A stretch of 64,000 nt of DNA. It comes from Flammeovirgaceae bacterium UBA7330 (GTDB taxonomy: Bacteria > Bacteroidota > Bacteroidia > Cytophagales > Cyclobacteriaceae). Positions 16,896 to 25,385 of this stretch are shown piece after piece. The notes beneath the pieces are model-generated. The model had not been told where the DNA came from. It was given only the letters and a program-made list of their open reading frames with translations, and did no database searches. A program made the translations under genes and the position numbers. Where the stretch lies: NCBI GenBank assembly GCA_002471275.1, contig DKPQ01000001.1, forward strand, positions 62,001 through 126,000, read 5' to 3'. Positions within the stretch are counted from its first letter, which is position 1. Every line of letters begins with the position of its first letter.

Positions 16896-17993
16896 ATGGC
16901 AATATTTAGAAACTTATTAGGAACAAAAGAAACACCAATAAAATCAAATGAGGACTTTTGGAATTGGTTTCAGAATAATGAAATGGATTTCTTCAAAGTC
17001 ATAAAGAATCAAGGAAATATTGAACAAGATTTCTTTGATAAATTGTCACCAAAGCTAAATCAACTAAGAGATGGATACTGGTTTTTAGCTGGTATGTTCG
17101 ATAACGACACTGCAGAATTAGTTTTTACTGCCGATGGGGTTTATAAAAATATTGTATTTGTTGAGGAATTGGTTCAATCGGCACCCAAGATAGATAATTG
17201 GAAATTTACAGCGTTAAAACCAGCACTTGATATTAAAGATATTTATATCAGTATGGGTGATTTGAAATTTAGCAAGGAGAATTTATCGTTTTATTCTAAT
17301 GACAATTCTGGATTTCCTGATGAAATAGATATTACGGTTATTCATTCAGATTACACAGAAGATTTAAAAGAACCAATAACAAACGGGGTGTATATCTTCA
17401 TGGATAATTGTCTAGGTGAATTAAACTCTGTTACGACTATAGATAGCATGAAGATTATTGGACCAGATGAAGCAGAAAAAGAGTTGATTCCAATTGAAAA
17501 ATTAAAGGATTATCTTATTTGGAGACAGAAAGAATTTCTAGAAAAATATGATGGCACAAGGTACAATACAGAAAATGACAGTTATAATTCTCTTGAGGCG
17601 ACCTTAAATAATGGAATGCCTTTATTTGCAATTGTTAACTCTGCCTTACTGGATTGGGATAGCAAAGCATCACACCCATGGATTTTGACAATTGAGATTA
17701 AATATAAAGGCAATGAGAACGGAATGCCTGATAAAGAGACTTATGAATTAATGAATATTTTTGAGGACAATATAATGCAGGAACTTAAAGATTCGGAAGG
17801 TTATTTAAATGTTGGTAGACAAACCGCTGATAGTTTGAGAGAAGTATATTTTGCCTGCAAAGATTTCAGGCTACCATCAAAAGTTTTAACTAAAATTCAA
17901 TCGGATTTCAAAAGCAGATTGAATGTTGATTATAGTATTTACAAAGACAAATATTGGAAAACATTTGATATATTCAAACCTGATATTCAATAA
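16896..17993 (+). CDS. DUF695 domain protein, AT-rich orphan
   Basis: 365 residues, no signal peptide, cytosolic. The N-terminal part (NEDFWNWFQNNEMDFFKVI ... DGYWFLAGMFDNDTAELVFTADGVYKN ... DNWKFTALKPA) resembles the domain often found before DUF695. The C-terminal part (about 250-365) has the DUF695 pattern PWILTIEIKYKG, GMPDKETYELMN, YLNVGRQTADSLREVYFAC and YKDKYWKTFDIF. The function of this family is not established; some members sit in toxin/immunity or accessory loci. The base composition is visibly more AT-rich than that of the TRAP genes, and it stands alone, so recent transfer is plausible. Confidence 0.75.
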   Translation: MAIFRNLLGTKETPIKSNEDFWNWFQNNEMDFFKVIKNQGNIEQDFFDKLSPKLNQLRDGYWFLAGMFDNDTAELVFTADGVYKNIVFVEELVQSAPKIDNWKFTALKPALDIKDIYISMGDLKFSKENLSFYSNDNSGFPDEIDITVIHSDYTEDLKEPITNGVYIFMDNCLGELNSVTTIDSMKIIGPDEAEKELIPIEKLKDYLIWRQKEFLEKYDGTRYNTENDSYNSLEATLNNGMPLFAIVNSALLDWDSKASHPWILTIEIKYKGNENGMPDKETYELMNIFEDNIMQELKDSEGYLNVGRQTADSLREVYFACKDFRLPSKVLTKIQSDFKSRLNVDYSIYKDKYWKTFDIFKPDIQ

Positions 17994-18043
17994 AGCCCAG
18001 CACCTGACTCCCGGTTGGTGTGAGTTTTCGTCTGATTGTTTTC

Positions 18044-18103
18044 AGAAATGATAGCAAATTCGAATATTGATGGCTACAAATTCCAATAGCGCCTATCATT
18101 TCT
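18044..18103. repeat. 11-bp perfect inverted repeat between convergent genes
   Basis: AGAAATGATAG and CTATCATTTCT are exact reverse complements 38 bp apart. Inside lie two near-copies of CAAATTCGAATA (CAAATTCGAATATTG and CAAATTCCAATAGCG), and TTCGAATA recurs at 18116. It sits between the DUF695 gene and the convergent isochorismatase gene, so it could be a shared terminator with a large loop or the end of an insertion that brought in the AT-rich gene. Confidence 0.5.
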
Positions 18104-18136
18104 TTAATCCGCGATTTCGAATAGCTGTGTCCATTT

Positions 18137-18994
18137 TCAGGATGGCTTCATGAAATCACTACTCAGAATACTGGGACACCAGTAAGTTTCGATGTGCTCG
18201 ACAATTTTTTCAGTGCCTTCCGCATGACTTACAAATGGAGGCATTTCCGGGTTGTACATACTATCGGTCATGTCACGGATGAGGACTACATTCTTACCTA
18301 CCTTTGTTTGACCCCTGATTCCAAAGGATCTTCCCAGTACACACATATTTGTGTGCACACCACAAATAGCCACATTGCGAATGCCCTGCTGTGCAAAGTA
18401 ATTGTAGATTTCCTGTCCGTCGTCCGAAATAATATCCATGTCATCAATCCTGATACTTGAAATTTGTTGTGTCCACACGCCCTTTGGAGAATTGTTGGGA
18501 GCATCACACCCCTCATCAGTATCGTCTACTGGCAGCGGGCCTTCAGATAAGCTATCCAGATGATACCAGGGTTGGATAGGGATAGGGGGCTTGGCAAAAG
18601 GTGCAGTCAATACCCGTTGCCGGGCTGGATGCTCCTTGTAGAAATCGATCGTTCCACTGGGTGCATGCACTATGGTAACACCTTTGCTTCTTGCCTCTTT
18701 GATCATTTCATTTATTTTGGGAGCCATTGCTGCTACACGTTTCGTGGCGCTGTCACACCAGTGAATATCCCACATATCACAAATGATGATTGCCGTTTCA
18801 GAAGGTTTCCATACAAGGGTATCAAAGTGCTCCTCCGATACTTTTTCCGGATTAACTATTTGACTCCGGGCATTCAACGCTAACGTTTCTTCCGAATTCG
18901 ATTTTATTTGATCGCGGTGTGTCTGTTGGCATGCAGGTACAAGAAACTGCAAAAGGAAAATGAAAGTAAAAGTAAAAGATTTGCCTGGAGTCAC
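18137..18994 (-). CDS. Isochorismatase-family cysteine hydrolase, lipoprotein
   Basis: 285 residues. The GTG start is the only choice, since an in-frame TAG lies two codons upstream (18998-19000). A lipobox (FLVPAC, Cys22) follows a hydrophobic segment. The cysteine hydrolase triad is visible: Asp73 in IIICDMWDIHW, a lysine near residue 103, and Cys218 in AICGVHTNMCVLGRSFG. Relatives include isochorismatase, nicotinamidase and N-carbamoylsarcosine amidase; this subgroup of exported proteins has no assigned substrate. It stands alone, convergent with the DUF695 gene. Confidence 0.85.
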   Translation of the reverse strand: MTPGKSFTFTFIFLLQFLVPACQQTHRDQIKSNSEETLALNARSQIVNPEKVSEEHFDTLVWKPSETAIIICDMWDIHWCDSATKRVAAMAPKINEMIKEARSKGVTIVHAPSGTIDFYKEHPARQRVLTAPFAKPPIPIQPWYHLDSLSEGPLPVDDTDEGCDAPNNSPKGVWTQQISSIRIDDMDIISDDGQEIYNYFAQQGIRNVAICGVHTNMCVLGRSFGIRGQTKVGKNVVLIRDMTDSMYNPEMPPFVSHAEGTEKIVEHIETYWCPSILSSDFMKPS

Positions 18995-19318
18995 CTGCTA
19001 GTTCTTTAGAATCTATACAAATATTAATCAAAAAGACTGTCCGCTCCAAATAAAAAGCCATTACGAGTTTGCTCCCGCAGTGTCTCCATAGTTCCTTTAC
19101 ACCCCCACTGGTCAGGCATTTAATTGTACTTACATAATATGGTGGAGCTAGCCAAACCGGGTCCCTCTGCGGGACCAGTTTTCAGAAAGTGTGATATTAG
19201 TTTTGTTCTATTTTATCAACCTGATTCCCGGTGATGTGAAATCTCAAAAGAATTTGAAATTCATGTGAGCGAAGTACCCCGTAAAAATAGATTGCAGGAA
19301 AAGAGATAGATTTACTTC
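18995..19318. other. Intergenic region, no gene seen
   Basis: About 320 bases between divergent genes. It probably contains both promoters, but no clear -33/-7 pair is readable on either strand. No hairpin with a T-run and no plausible short gene were found. Confidence 0.45.
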
Positions 19319-19948
19319 ATGTTTATAGGACATTATGCATTGGCTTTGTCAGCAAAAAAGATTGATAAGCTCCCCTCCCTGGCCATCATGTTTGTGGCTG
19401 TTCAGTTTTTGGATTTATTGTGGCCCATTTTTGTTTTGCTGGGACTTGAGACATTCGAAATTGAAGTTGGAAATACAGCACTGACACCACTCAACTTTGT
19501 TTCTTATCCGTGGTCCCACAGCCTGCTTGCCGCTCTGGTATGGGGGCTCCTGTTTTTGGTACTTTATTTTGGGGTTACTAAAAACAAGAAGGGTGCAGTG
19601 TTACTGGGAGTCCTGGTATTCAGTCATTGGGTAATGGATTTACTGGTGCACAGGCCTGATTTACCACTTTCACCCTTTGGCTCTACCAAAGTCGGCCTGG
19701 GCTTGTGGAATATGCCTGTAGTAGCAATTATCCTTGAAGTTGGCTTATTCCTCGTGGGCGTTTTCTTGTATTTCAATACGGTTCGTCCAAAACGGAAAAT
19801 CGCCTACTGGGCACTCATCGGTTTTTTTCTGCTCATACATGTAATGAATCTTCTGGGACCGGCTCCGCCATCAATTGATGCCGTTGCATGGTCAGCAAAT
19901 GCCATGTGGATATTTGTATTGTGGGCCTGGTGGATCGAAAAGGAGTAA
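19319..19948 (+). CDS. Polytopic membrane protein, YdjM/COG1988-like
   Basis: 209 residues with six or so membrane helices. It opens MFIGHYALALSAKK and carries spaced polar residues typical of the YdjM-like membrane family: His5, Asp in FLDLLWP, SHSL (about 66-69), and SHWVMDLLVHRPDLPLSP (about 101-118). In related proteins these His/Asp residues form a possible metal site, and the family is often labelled metal-dependent hydrolase, but the activity is unproven. It stands alone before an amidohydrolase gene about 100 bp away, with no evidence for an operon. Confidence 0.7.
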   Translation: MFIGHYALALSAKKIDKLPSLAIMFVAVQFLDLLWPIFVLLGLETFEIEVGNTALTPLNFVSYPWSHSLLAALVWGLLFLVLYFGVTKNKKGAVLLGVLVFSHWVMDLLVHRPDLPLSPFGSTKVGLGLWNMPVVAIILEVGLFLVGVFLYFNTVRPKRKIAYWALIGFFLLIHVMNLLGPAPPSIDAVAWSANAMWIFVLWAWWIEKE

Positions 19949-20046
19949 CGGTTTTTCTTCAGGTTTTCAGAAGAGTCCTGGTATGCTGTCGTTTGTGTCA
20001 TCATTAATTAAATAGTTTTCAATAGTCTTCTCTATCTTTAAACACC

Positions 20047-20922
20047 ATGAAGACGTTATTGCTGATCCTATTTTCTATCCCTTATCTGATCTATGCACAA
20101 GATGGTGTGAAGCCCATCATAGACATGCATCTGCATGACTACACTGAAGAAACCTATTTCGTAGCGCCATCATCTGATGGTACTATGGCCCCACCTTCTT
20201 TGACTGAATACCGAAAGCAGATGAAGCAGATACTACAGAAGTACAATGTGGTGAATGCAGTACTTAGTACCATTGGAGGGGCTAATGAATTAGATGAAGA
20301 GGGAGTCTTCATACCTGGAATGTATACCAATGAGCCACCTCAGGACACAACTCTGTTCAAGGAACTTATTGAAACGGGTCAGATGAAGGTTTTTGGCGAA
20401 ATAGGTGCTGTGTATGCAGGACGCACGCTGGCGGATCCTGAATTCGAACCCTATCTGAGGATATGCGAACGGTATAATATCCCGGTGGCTATACATACGG
20501 GTGGAGGTCCATCGGGTATTGCCTACAGATGTTGTCCCCAATTCAGGATTACACTCGGTGATCCCTACACGCTTGAAGATGTACTCGTGAAACATCCGGG
20601 ATTAAAGATCTATATGATGCATGCCGGAGAAGTTTTTTATGAACATGCTTTGAGGTTGATGACCTCGTACCGCCAGTTATATGCTGATTTAGGGGTTTTG
20701 CTTTGGGTACATGAGCAACCCATGGATTATGCAGAACAGTTTCTTAAAAAAGCCAAAAAATATGGTCTGCTGGACCGGGTAATGTTTGGTTCAGATCAGA
20801 TGGTATGGCCGCATGCAATCGAAAAGAGTATCCTGAAACTTGATGGTTATGACTTCCTGATCGAAAAGGAAAAAAGGATGATCTTTTATGAGAATGCATC
20901 CCGGTTTCTGGAATTGGAATAA
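20047..20922 (+). CDS. Secreted amidohydrolase (amidohydrolase_2 type)
   Basis: 291 residues with a signal peptide ending IYAQ. Metal-site residues of the amidohydrolase superfamily are in order: DMHLHD (His28, His30), AIHTGGG (about 151), MMHAGE (about 193) and the late Asp in MFGSDQMVWP (about 250). Members of this branch include metal-dependent hydrolases and decarboxylases acting on ring or amide substrates; the substrate here is unknown. Export to the periplasm is unusual for cytosolic relatives but common in Bacteroidota. It stands alone, convergent with the oxidoreductase gene. Confidence 0.82.
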   Translation: MKTLLLILFSIPYLIYAQDGVKPIIDMHLHDYTEETYFVAPSSDGTMAPPSLTEYRKQMKQILQKYNVVNAVLSTIGGANELDEEGVFIPGMYTNEPPQDTTLFKELIETGQMKVFGEIGAVYAGRTLADPEFEPYLRICERYNIPVAIHTGGGPSGIAYRCCPQFRITLGDPYTLEDVLVKHPGLKIYMMHAGEVFYEHALRLMTSYRQLYADLGVLLWVHEQPMDYAEQFLKKAKKYGLLDRVMFGSDQMVWPHAIEKSILKLDGYDFLIEKEKRMIFYENASRFLELE

Positions 20923-21024
20923 TGCAGGTTACCCATTTTTTTGAAAGCCTGTACAGAAGACAGGCTTTTACCAAATGTGTATGGTGACCTAATTCAATTA
21001 TTTGACCTGCATTCGCGGATATTC

Positions 21025-21978
21025 TCATACCGAGATAACCAGTTTCCCGAATAAACTTCCACCTCCCATCATTTTTAGTGCATCGGGAACGTCATCCAGT
21101 GTGAAAGTACCCTGAATGACCGGATCAAGCTTTCCTTCCTCAGCCAGTTTACTAATAAACTGAAGGTCAGCCTGGTTGGCACTGGCCAGCAGATTGGTCA
21201 CAATCTTTCCTCTGGCTGACATCCATGGACCTAAAAATATAGCCCCCGGGGAAAAGGTACAGGACACATAGCTACCACCTTTCTTCAGAACCGGATCAAT
21301 TGATCTTATCGGATGGTTCCCCACGATATCCAGGATCAGGTCATAAGGCTTTCCTTCCCTGGTAAAATCTTTCTTATTGTAATCAATCACAGAGTCAGCT
21401 CCCTGCTCAAATGCTAGTGTTGCTTTTTGGGAGCTGCAAACTGCTGTCACATTTGCTCCGAATACTTTGGCGATCTGGATGGCAAACCCACCTACACCTC
21501 CTGAAGCACCATTGATCAGTACCTCATCCCCGGGACTGATTCTACCCTTATCCCGAAGGCCCTGAAGTGCAGTTACGGCCGCCATAGGGAGGGCAGCCGT
21601 CTGCTCATAGGTAAAACCGGAGGGTTTTTTCGACAGGAACTTCTCAGATGTGATAGTGTATTCTGCAAATCCTCCAAAGCCACTACCTGATAAGTCACCG
21701 TATACTTCATCACCAGGTCTGAATTGCGTGACTTTAGCTCCTATACGTTCTACCACTCCCGCGATATCGGCTCCAAGGATCTGGTATTTGGGCTTCATCA
21801 ATCCTGACATCACCCGGACGGGAAAAGGTTTTCCATTCAGGATATGCCAGTCAGCCTTGTTGACCGATGCGGCAAGCACCCTAACCAGTATTTCATTGGG
21901 TTTTGGTTCCGGTCGGGCTATTTCCCTTAGCTCCAAAATGTCCGGTGAACCATATTTTTTGTTTACTATGGCTTTCAT
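21025..21978 (-). CDS. NAD(P)-dependent medium-chain oxidoreductase (quinone oxidoreductase-like)
   Basis: 317 residues of the MDR superfamily without catalytic or structural zinc cysteines. The GroES-like part has DWHILNGKPFPVR and ILGADIAGVVERIG; the nucleotide-binding motif is INGASGGVGGFAIQIAKVFGANV (AxxGxxG, about residues 150-160). Family members reduce quinones or activated alkenes, or oxidise alcohols. It is translated from an ATG overlapping the stop of the DUF4386 gene (4 bp), and so falls under the duplicated AraC-type operator upstream of that gene. Confidence 0.9.
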   Translation of the reverse strand: MKAIVNKKYGSPDILELREIARPEPKPNEILVRVLAASVNKADWHILNGKPFPVRVMSGLMKPKYQILGADIAGVVERIGAKVTQFRPGDEVYGDLSGSGFGGFAEYTITSEKFLSKKPSGFTYEQTAALPMAAVTALQGLRDKGRISPGDEVLINGASGGVGGFAIQIAKVFGANVTAVCSSQKATLAFEQGADSVIDYNKKDFTREGKPYDLILDIVGNHPIRSIDPVLKKGGSYVSCTFSPGAIFLGPWMSARGKIVTNLLASANQADLQFISKLAEEGKLDPVIQGTFTLDDVPDALKMMGGGSLFGKLVISV

Positions 21979-22688
21979 GATTTGTTAAGTTTTGAATTTG
22001 CTACTTGTGTTTTTCTGATGCCTCTGATGAGCAGGAAAAGGGTTAGTTCTACTTCCCCCAGGGCTGCGGAAAGTCCCACGATCCAGGCCAATACCTCTTC
22101 ATTTCCAGGATAGAGAAAGTCACCAAATGCTTCTGCCAGATAACCCATTGCAGCCAAGATTATCATCCATCCGAAGAAGCTATGGATCCATTCGGCTCTA
22201 ATGAGTAGAATGCCCAGTAGCAAACAGTGAATACCGAAGAATCCCCCGGCGATCAAGTATCCGTATCGATGGGCATCCATAAACAGCAGGCTCAGGCTTT
22301 CTAATTGTGAATTTTCAAAAGTTGAAAGAAAATCTGCCCCACTGAGTACATGATAGGCCATGAAGTGATTGAGTAGATTGAGCGCTCCAATGGCTGGATG
22401 AGCGATGAGCCTCAATGCCGAAGAGGCTAACGCGAGGGTTTGACCATATGGTTTAAGTAATTGATACAACATCACCGAGATAATAGCGTCCACAATGAAG
22501 GCTATCATGTCCGATGCCAGCCCTAACCTGAAAAGGCCGATGTTTTCCAGAATGTTTGAAGCAGTGGCTACAGCATCTCCCGGGATGACCAGGTTGGCCC
22601 GAACATAGCCCTGGCTAAAACCTGCACAGATGATAACCAACAGGTACAGAAGTCCTGTAATTCTTGCTTGTGATTTTAATGATTTCAT
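21975..22688 (-). CDS. DUF4386 membrane protein
   Basis: 237 residues with six membrane helices: ARITGLLYLLVIICAGFSQG, DMIAFIVDAIISVMLYQLL, LASSALRLIAHPAIGALNLL, the GYLIAGGFFGIHCLLLG segment and two more near the C-terminus. This is the DUF4386 pattern. Function unknown. It forms a two-gene operon with the oxidoreductase (4-bp overlap). A 39-bp paired direct repeat lies about 68 bp before its start; the same element stands before the next gene upstream and beside the AraC regulator gene. Confidence 0.85.
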   Translation of the reverse strand: MKSLKSQARITGLLYLLVIICAGFSQGYVRANLVIPGDAVATASNILENIGLFRLGLASDMIAFIVDAIISVMLYQLLKPYGQTLALASSALRLIAHPAIGALNLLNHFMAYHVLSGADFLSTFENSQLESLSLLFMDAHRYGYLIAGGFFGIHCLLLGILLIRAEWIHSFFGWMIILAAMGYLAEAFGDFLYPGNEEVLAWIVGLSAALGEVELTLFLLIRGIRKTQVANSKLNKS

Positions 22689-22756
22689 GGTTGTTCTGAT
22701 TTTGAGAATCCAGTTTTAATTACTGATGCAAAGTTGCTCTGAGACCTGTCTGCATG

Positions 22757-22794
22757 CTTGACATCTTGTGCCAATCCCTTGACACTTCGGGCCA
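22757..22794 (-). promoter_or_regulatory. Paired direct-repeat operator, copy 1 (probable AraC-family site)
   Basis: Two 17-bp half-sites in direct orientation 21 bp apart (first bases 22757 and 22778): CTTGACATCTTGTGCCA and CTTGACACTTCGGGCCA, written on the plus strand. Both fit CTTGAC-N6-[T/G]GCCA. The pair is almost identical to copy 2 at 23322-23359, including the flanking G. AraC regulators bind direct repeats spaced by two helical turns, and the AraC gene lies 0.6 kb away. It would control the DUF4386-oxidoreductase operon. Confidence 0.72.
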
Positions 22795-22837
22795 TATTAG
22801 GTTTTCCCAATTGCGCTTCGTTTTTTCATTTACTGAA

Positions 22838-22867
22838 TAAAAAAAACCGATGACCTGATCATCGGTT
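22838..22867 (-). terminator. Rho-independent terminator of the DUF6567-type gene
   Basis: On the minus strand, AACCGATGA and TCATCGGTT form a perfect 9-bp stem with a 5-base loop, followed by a run of eight T. It lies 28 bp past the stop of the leftward gene ending at 22895 and separates it from the DUF4386 operon, so the operon needs its own promoter. Confidence 0.85.
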
Positions 22868-22894
22868 CTCACTTCATACGAGTCCTATTGAGTT

Positions 22895-23266
22895 TTAATC
22901 GATAAACTCTATCACGTTTGCTGTAACAGTAACTGTCCTTGTATAATAGAATGGTGGCACGCCACCTACCTGCTCTTCAGTAAGGACATTCACCACTGCT
23001 CTTGGTCCTGCAGAAAGGTTAGCTTGTTCCAACATGTCCGCATAAGCTGCGTCATAAAGATTCTTCTTGTTAGCGCCACCAAAGATGAGCACGTAATCCA
23101 CGTCTGAGGTGCCTTTGGCTTTTCCTACCACCTTGAAGTTGTTGCTCTTTAAGTGCACCTGCGTGGCATTTTGATTTTGATTGAAGATCATTGCCTTGTT
23201 TACTCCACATGAGCTTAGTGCTGCTACCAGTGCCAAACCCATCATTAATTTCATAGTCTTTGTCAT
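22895..23266 (-). CDS. Small lipoprotein, DUF6567-like
   Basis: 123 residues from the ATG giving MTKTMKLMMGLALVAALSSC (lipobox Cys20). A longer frame upstream is rejected because it reads through the operator repeat. After the anchor come NQNATQVHLKSNNFKVVGKAKG, a conserved-looking core (YVLIFGGANKKNLYDAAYADML) and a beta-rich C-terminus (VNVLTEEQVGG, TRTVTVTANVIEF). Related Bacteroidota lipoproteins of this pattern have no known function. It is followed by a strong terminator and preceded by operator copy 2, about 55 bp before its start. Confidence 0.75.
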   Translation of the reverse strand: MTKTMKLMMGLALVAALSSCGVNKAMIFNQNQNATQVHLKSNNFKVVGKAKGTSDVDYVLIFGGANKKNLYDAAYADMLEQANLSAGPRAVVNVLTEEQVGGVPPFYYTRTVTVTANVIEFID

Positions 23267-23321
23267 GATTTCTTTTGTTTTTAAATTCTGGAGTAAAATT
23301 GATGGGGTCAGGCAGACTTTG

Positions 23322-23359
23322 CTTGACCATATGTGCCAATACCTTGACACTTCGGGCCA
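23322..23359 (-). promoter_or_regulatory. Paired direct-repeat operator, copy 2 (probable AraC-family site)
   Basis: Half-sites CTTGACCATATGTGCCA and CTTGACACTTCGGGCCA, 21 bp apart, same orientation as copy 1; the distal half-site is identical in both copies. It lies between the end of the AraC gene (12 bp away) and the small lipoprotein gene it precedes. Confidence 0.72.
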
Positions 23360-23371
23360 AAAGGAAATTGA

Positions 23372-24358
23372 TCAGCTGTTTTTGCGAAAATCCGCTGGTG
23401 ATTGCCCGGTCCAACGCTTAAATGCCCTATTGAAAGCACTCTGTTCTGAGAACCCGGTTTGGAACGCGATCTCAGCCATGGATCTTGTGGAGTTGCGGAT
23501 CAGGTCAGTGGCCACTTCTTGCTGGATTTGCTGGACATAATCCCGGAAGGTTAATCCTTTGTCTGATAATCTTCGTTTCAATGTTCGAGCACTCATCCCA
23601 AGATGATCAGCTAACTGGATGATACTGGGGATACCACTGGGAAGGGACTCTTCGATTAGCTTATGGATCTTGCCCATTAGCTGATCAGAGCTTGCATGGA
23701 TGCCACGCTTTTCTTCATCCATCCGCTCAACCAGAAACTGGTGAATACTTTTATCAGCTTTGATTGTACGCACATCCAGGTCAGTAGTTTTATATTGAAT
23801 AGAATAGTGCTGATGATCAAAATGAACCGGGCAACCAAAAAAAGAGGTAAAAGGATCTACTGAACGTGCTGTATGTTTGAAGGTAACCCGGGAGGGAGTG
23901 ATTGTTTTTCCAGTTACTTCATTGATGATGTTTGCCAGCATGACAAAGCTTACTTCATTGGCTATCTCAACACCTAAACGACTGGCATCTCGGAGCATAT
24001 AAGCCGTAGTAAATCCATTGGATTCCTCTATCCTGAGGCTGCCATGGTCAGTGACCAGCACCATAAACCTTTCGGTTCTATCCAGTATGTCTTTGGCCTG
24101 CCAGCAGGTTTTCCAGGAAAGTCCTAGTGTTCCGTAGTCATCCGGGTTTAGCTGTCTACCCTGATCGATACTGAAGTCAGGTGATAAATTTAGGACGGCC
24201 CATTCATAGATTTCAATCAAAAGCGAAATGGGTATATATTTTCCACCTTGCTGAATCTCTTTTACTGTCAGGTGATGATCAAACTGGTCATGAGGCATGC
24301 CTCCTGCGAGGGCGAGTTGTTTGGCTTTGAGGTAAATACTCGAACTAACGAAATGCAT
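23372..24358 (-). CDS. AraC-family transcriptional regulator (arabinose_bd/OruR-like)
   Basis: 328 residues. The N-terminal two thirds matches the arabinose-binding-like domain of the OruR/ArgR-type subgroup (DDYGTLGLSWKTCWQAKDILDRTERFM, written in part). The C-terminal double helix-turn-helix spans about 228-325: SIIQLADHLGMSARTLKRRL and then SMAEIAFQTGFSEQSAFNRA with RWTGQSPADFR. Subgroup members sense small hydrophobic or amino-acid-derived ligands; the ligand here is unknown. Its gene is directly upstream of a paired-repeat operator that recurs before the DUF4386 operon, so it probably controls both neighbours. Confidence 0.9.
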   Translation of the reverse strand: MHFVSSSIYLKAKQLALAGGMPHDQFDHHLTVKEIQQGGKYIPISLLIEIYEWAVLNLSPDFSIDQGRQLNPDDYGTLGLSWKTCWQAKDILDRTERFMVLVTDHGSLRIEESNGFTTAYMLRDASRLGVEIANEVSFVMLANIINEVTGKTITPSRVTFKHTARSVDPFTSFFGCPVHFDHQHYSIQYKTTDLDVRTIKADKSIHQFLVERMDEEKRGIHASSDQLMGKIHKLIEESLPSGIPSIIQLADHLGMSARTLKRRLSDKGLTFRDYVQQIQQEVATDLIRNSTRSMAEIAFQTGFSEQSAFNRAFKRWTGQSPADFRKNS

Positions 24359-24482
24359 TTAGGAGGACGCTTGATTTTTTTGTAATTTAAGATAGTCAGT
24401 TATTAAGTTGCTATAGGTGGATTGAAATGGACAATATTTTAGCCTATTATCTATCGCTTGTATACGTGTTTAAGAAAAGAAG

Positions 24483-25280
24483 ATGAGAAATCATTGTCTA
24501 CTTCTTATTATTTTGATACATATCTCGAATGTAGGTTTTAGCCAGGTACTGCATACCGAAAACTTCAATGTGATCATGGATACAACTAAAATGATCAAGG
24601 GTAGTTTTACTCCCAGTTTTAGGTACAGAAATTTGAAGGAGAGCTATTTTGAAATAGCCAATACTACTGACATCTCCTTACGTTTTAATAAACACGCAAT
24701 AACAGCAGCTAATAGGTTGGAATATGCCAGGTTTGGGAAAGACAACCTGATGAGCGGAGGCTTTGTATATCTGGAATATCGAATTATTCAGGACAAAAAA
24801 CTGGCTTTTGAGCCATACTTTCAGATGCATTGGCAGGAAATAAGGGGATTGGATAGAAAGTATGCCGGTGGTACTTATGTAAGGTGGAGAATTATGGTAA
24901 AATCCGATATGGGTATCTATGCAGGTGTTGGTGGACTTTATGAATATGAAAGATGGAATTATACAGGTGTTTCTGATCCTTTGATGATACCGGACCAACC
25001 AATACCTGTTGAGGTTAGCAGGTTCAGAGGGGCTACTTATTTTAATTTTAAAAAGATGTTCAATGAGGTATTCAATTTAGACGTCAGCCTATATTATCAA
25101 CCAATGCTATCCAGCCCATGGAGAGATTACAGAATGGCAGGAAGTTTTGAGTTAACTTATAATATAAGTGAATTCCTTGGTCTGACAATGTTATATCAGA
25201 ATATATATGATCCCAGTCCGTTGGTCCCAATTGACAGGATGTTTAATGATATAAACCTGGGGCTGACATTTTCCTTTTGA
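24483..25280 (+). CDS. Outer membrane beta-barrel protein (DUF481-like)
   Basis: 265 residues with a signal peptide ending VGFSQ. The remainder alternates beta strands with aromatic girdles (LSFRYR-like SFTPSFRYRNLKESYFEI, FVYLEYRIIQDKKLAFEPYFQMHW, YVRWRIMVKSDMGIYAGVGG) and ends in phenylalanine (NLGLTFSF), the usual outer membrane assembly signal. It resembles the DUF481 or DUF2490 barrel groups. The base composition is slightly more AT-rich than that of its neighbours. It is divergent from the AraC gene and not obviously linked to it. Confidence 0.72.
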   Translation: MRNHCLLLIILIHISNVGFSQVLHTENFNVIMDTTKMIKGSFTPSFRYRNLKESYFEIANTTDISLRFNKHAITAANRLEYARFGKDNLMSGGFVYLEYRIIQDKKLAFEPYFQMHWQEIRGLDRKYAGGTYVRWRIMVKSDMGIYAGVGGLYEYERWNYTGVSDPLMIPDQPIPVEVSRFRGATYFNFKKMFNEVFNLDVSLYYQPMLSSPWRDYRMAGSFELTYNISEFLGLTMLYQNIYDPSPLVPIDRMFNDINLGLTFSF

Positions 25281-25385
25281 TAATTCACTTATCTGTAGAC
25301 AGTTGTTAGAGTTTGCCCCACTTTGAATAAACCATTTGATAAGCTAGCTTAGTGCTATTAACAGGAACCCAACCTTGAAATCACT

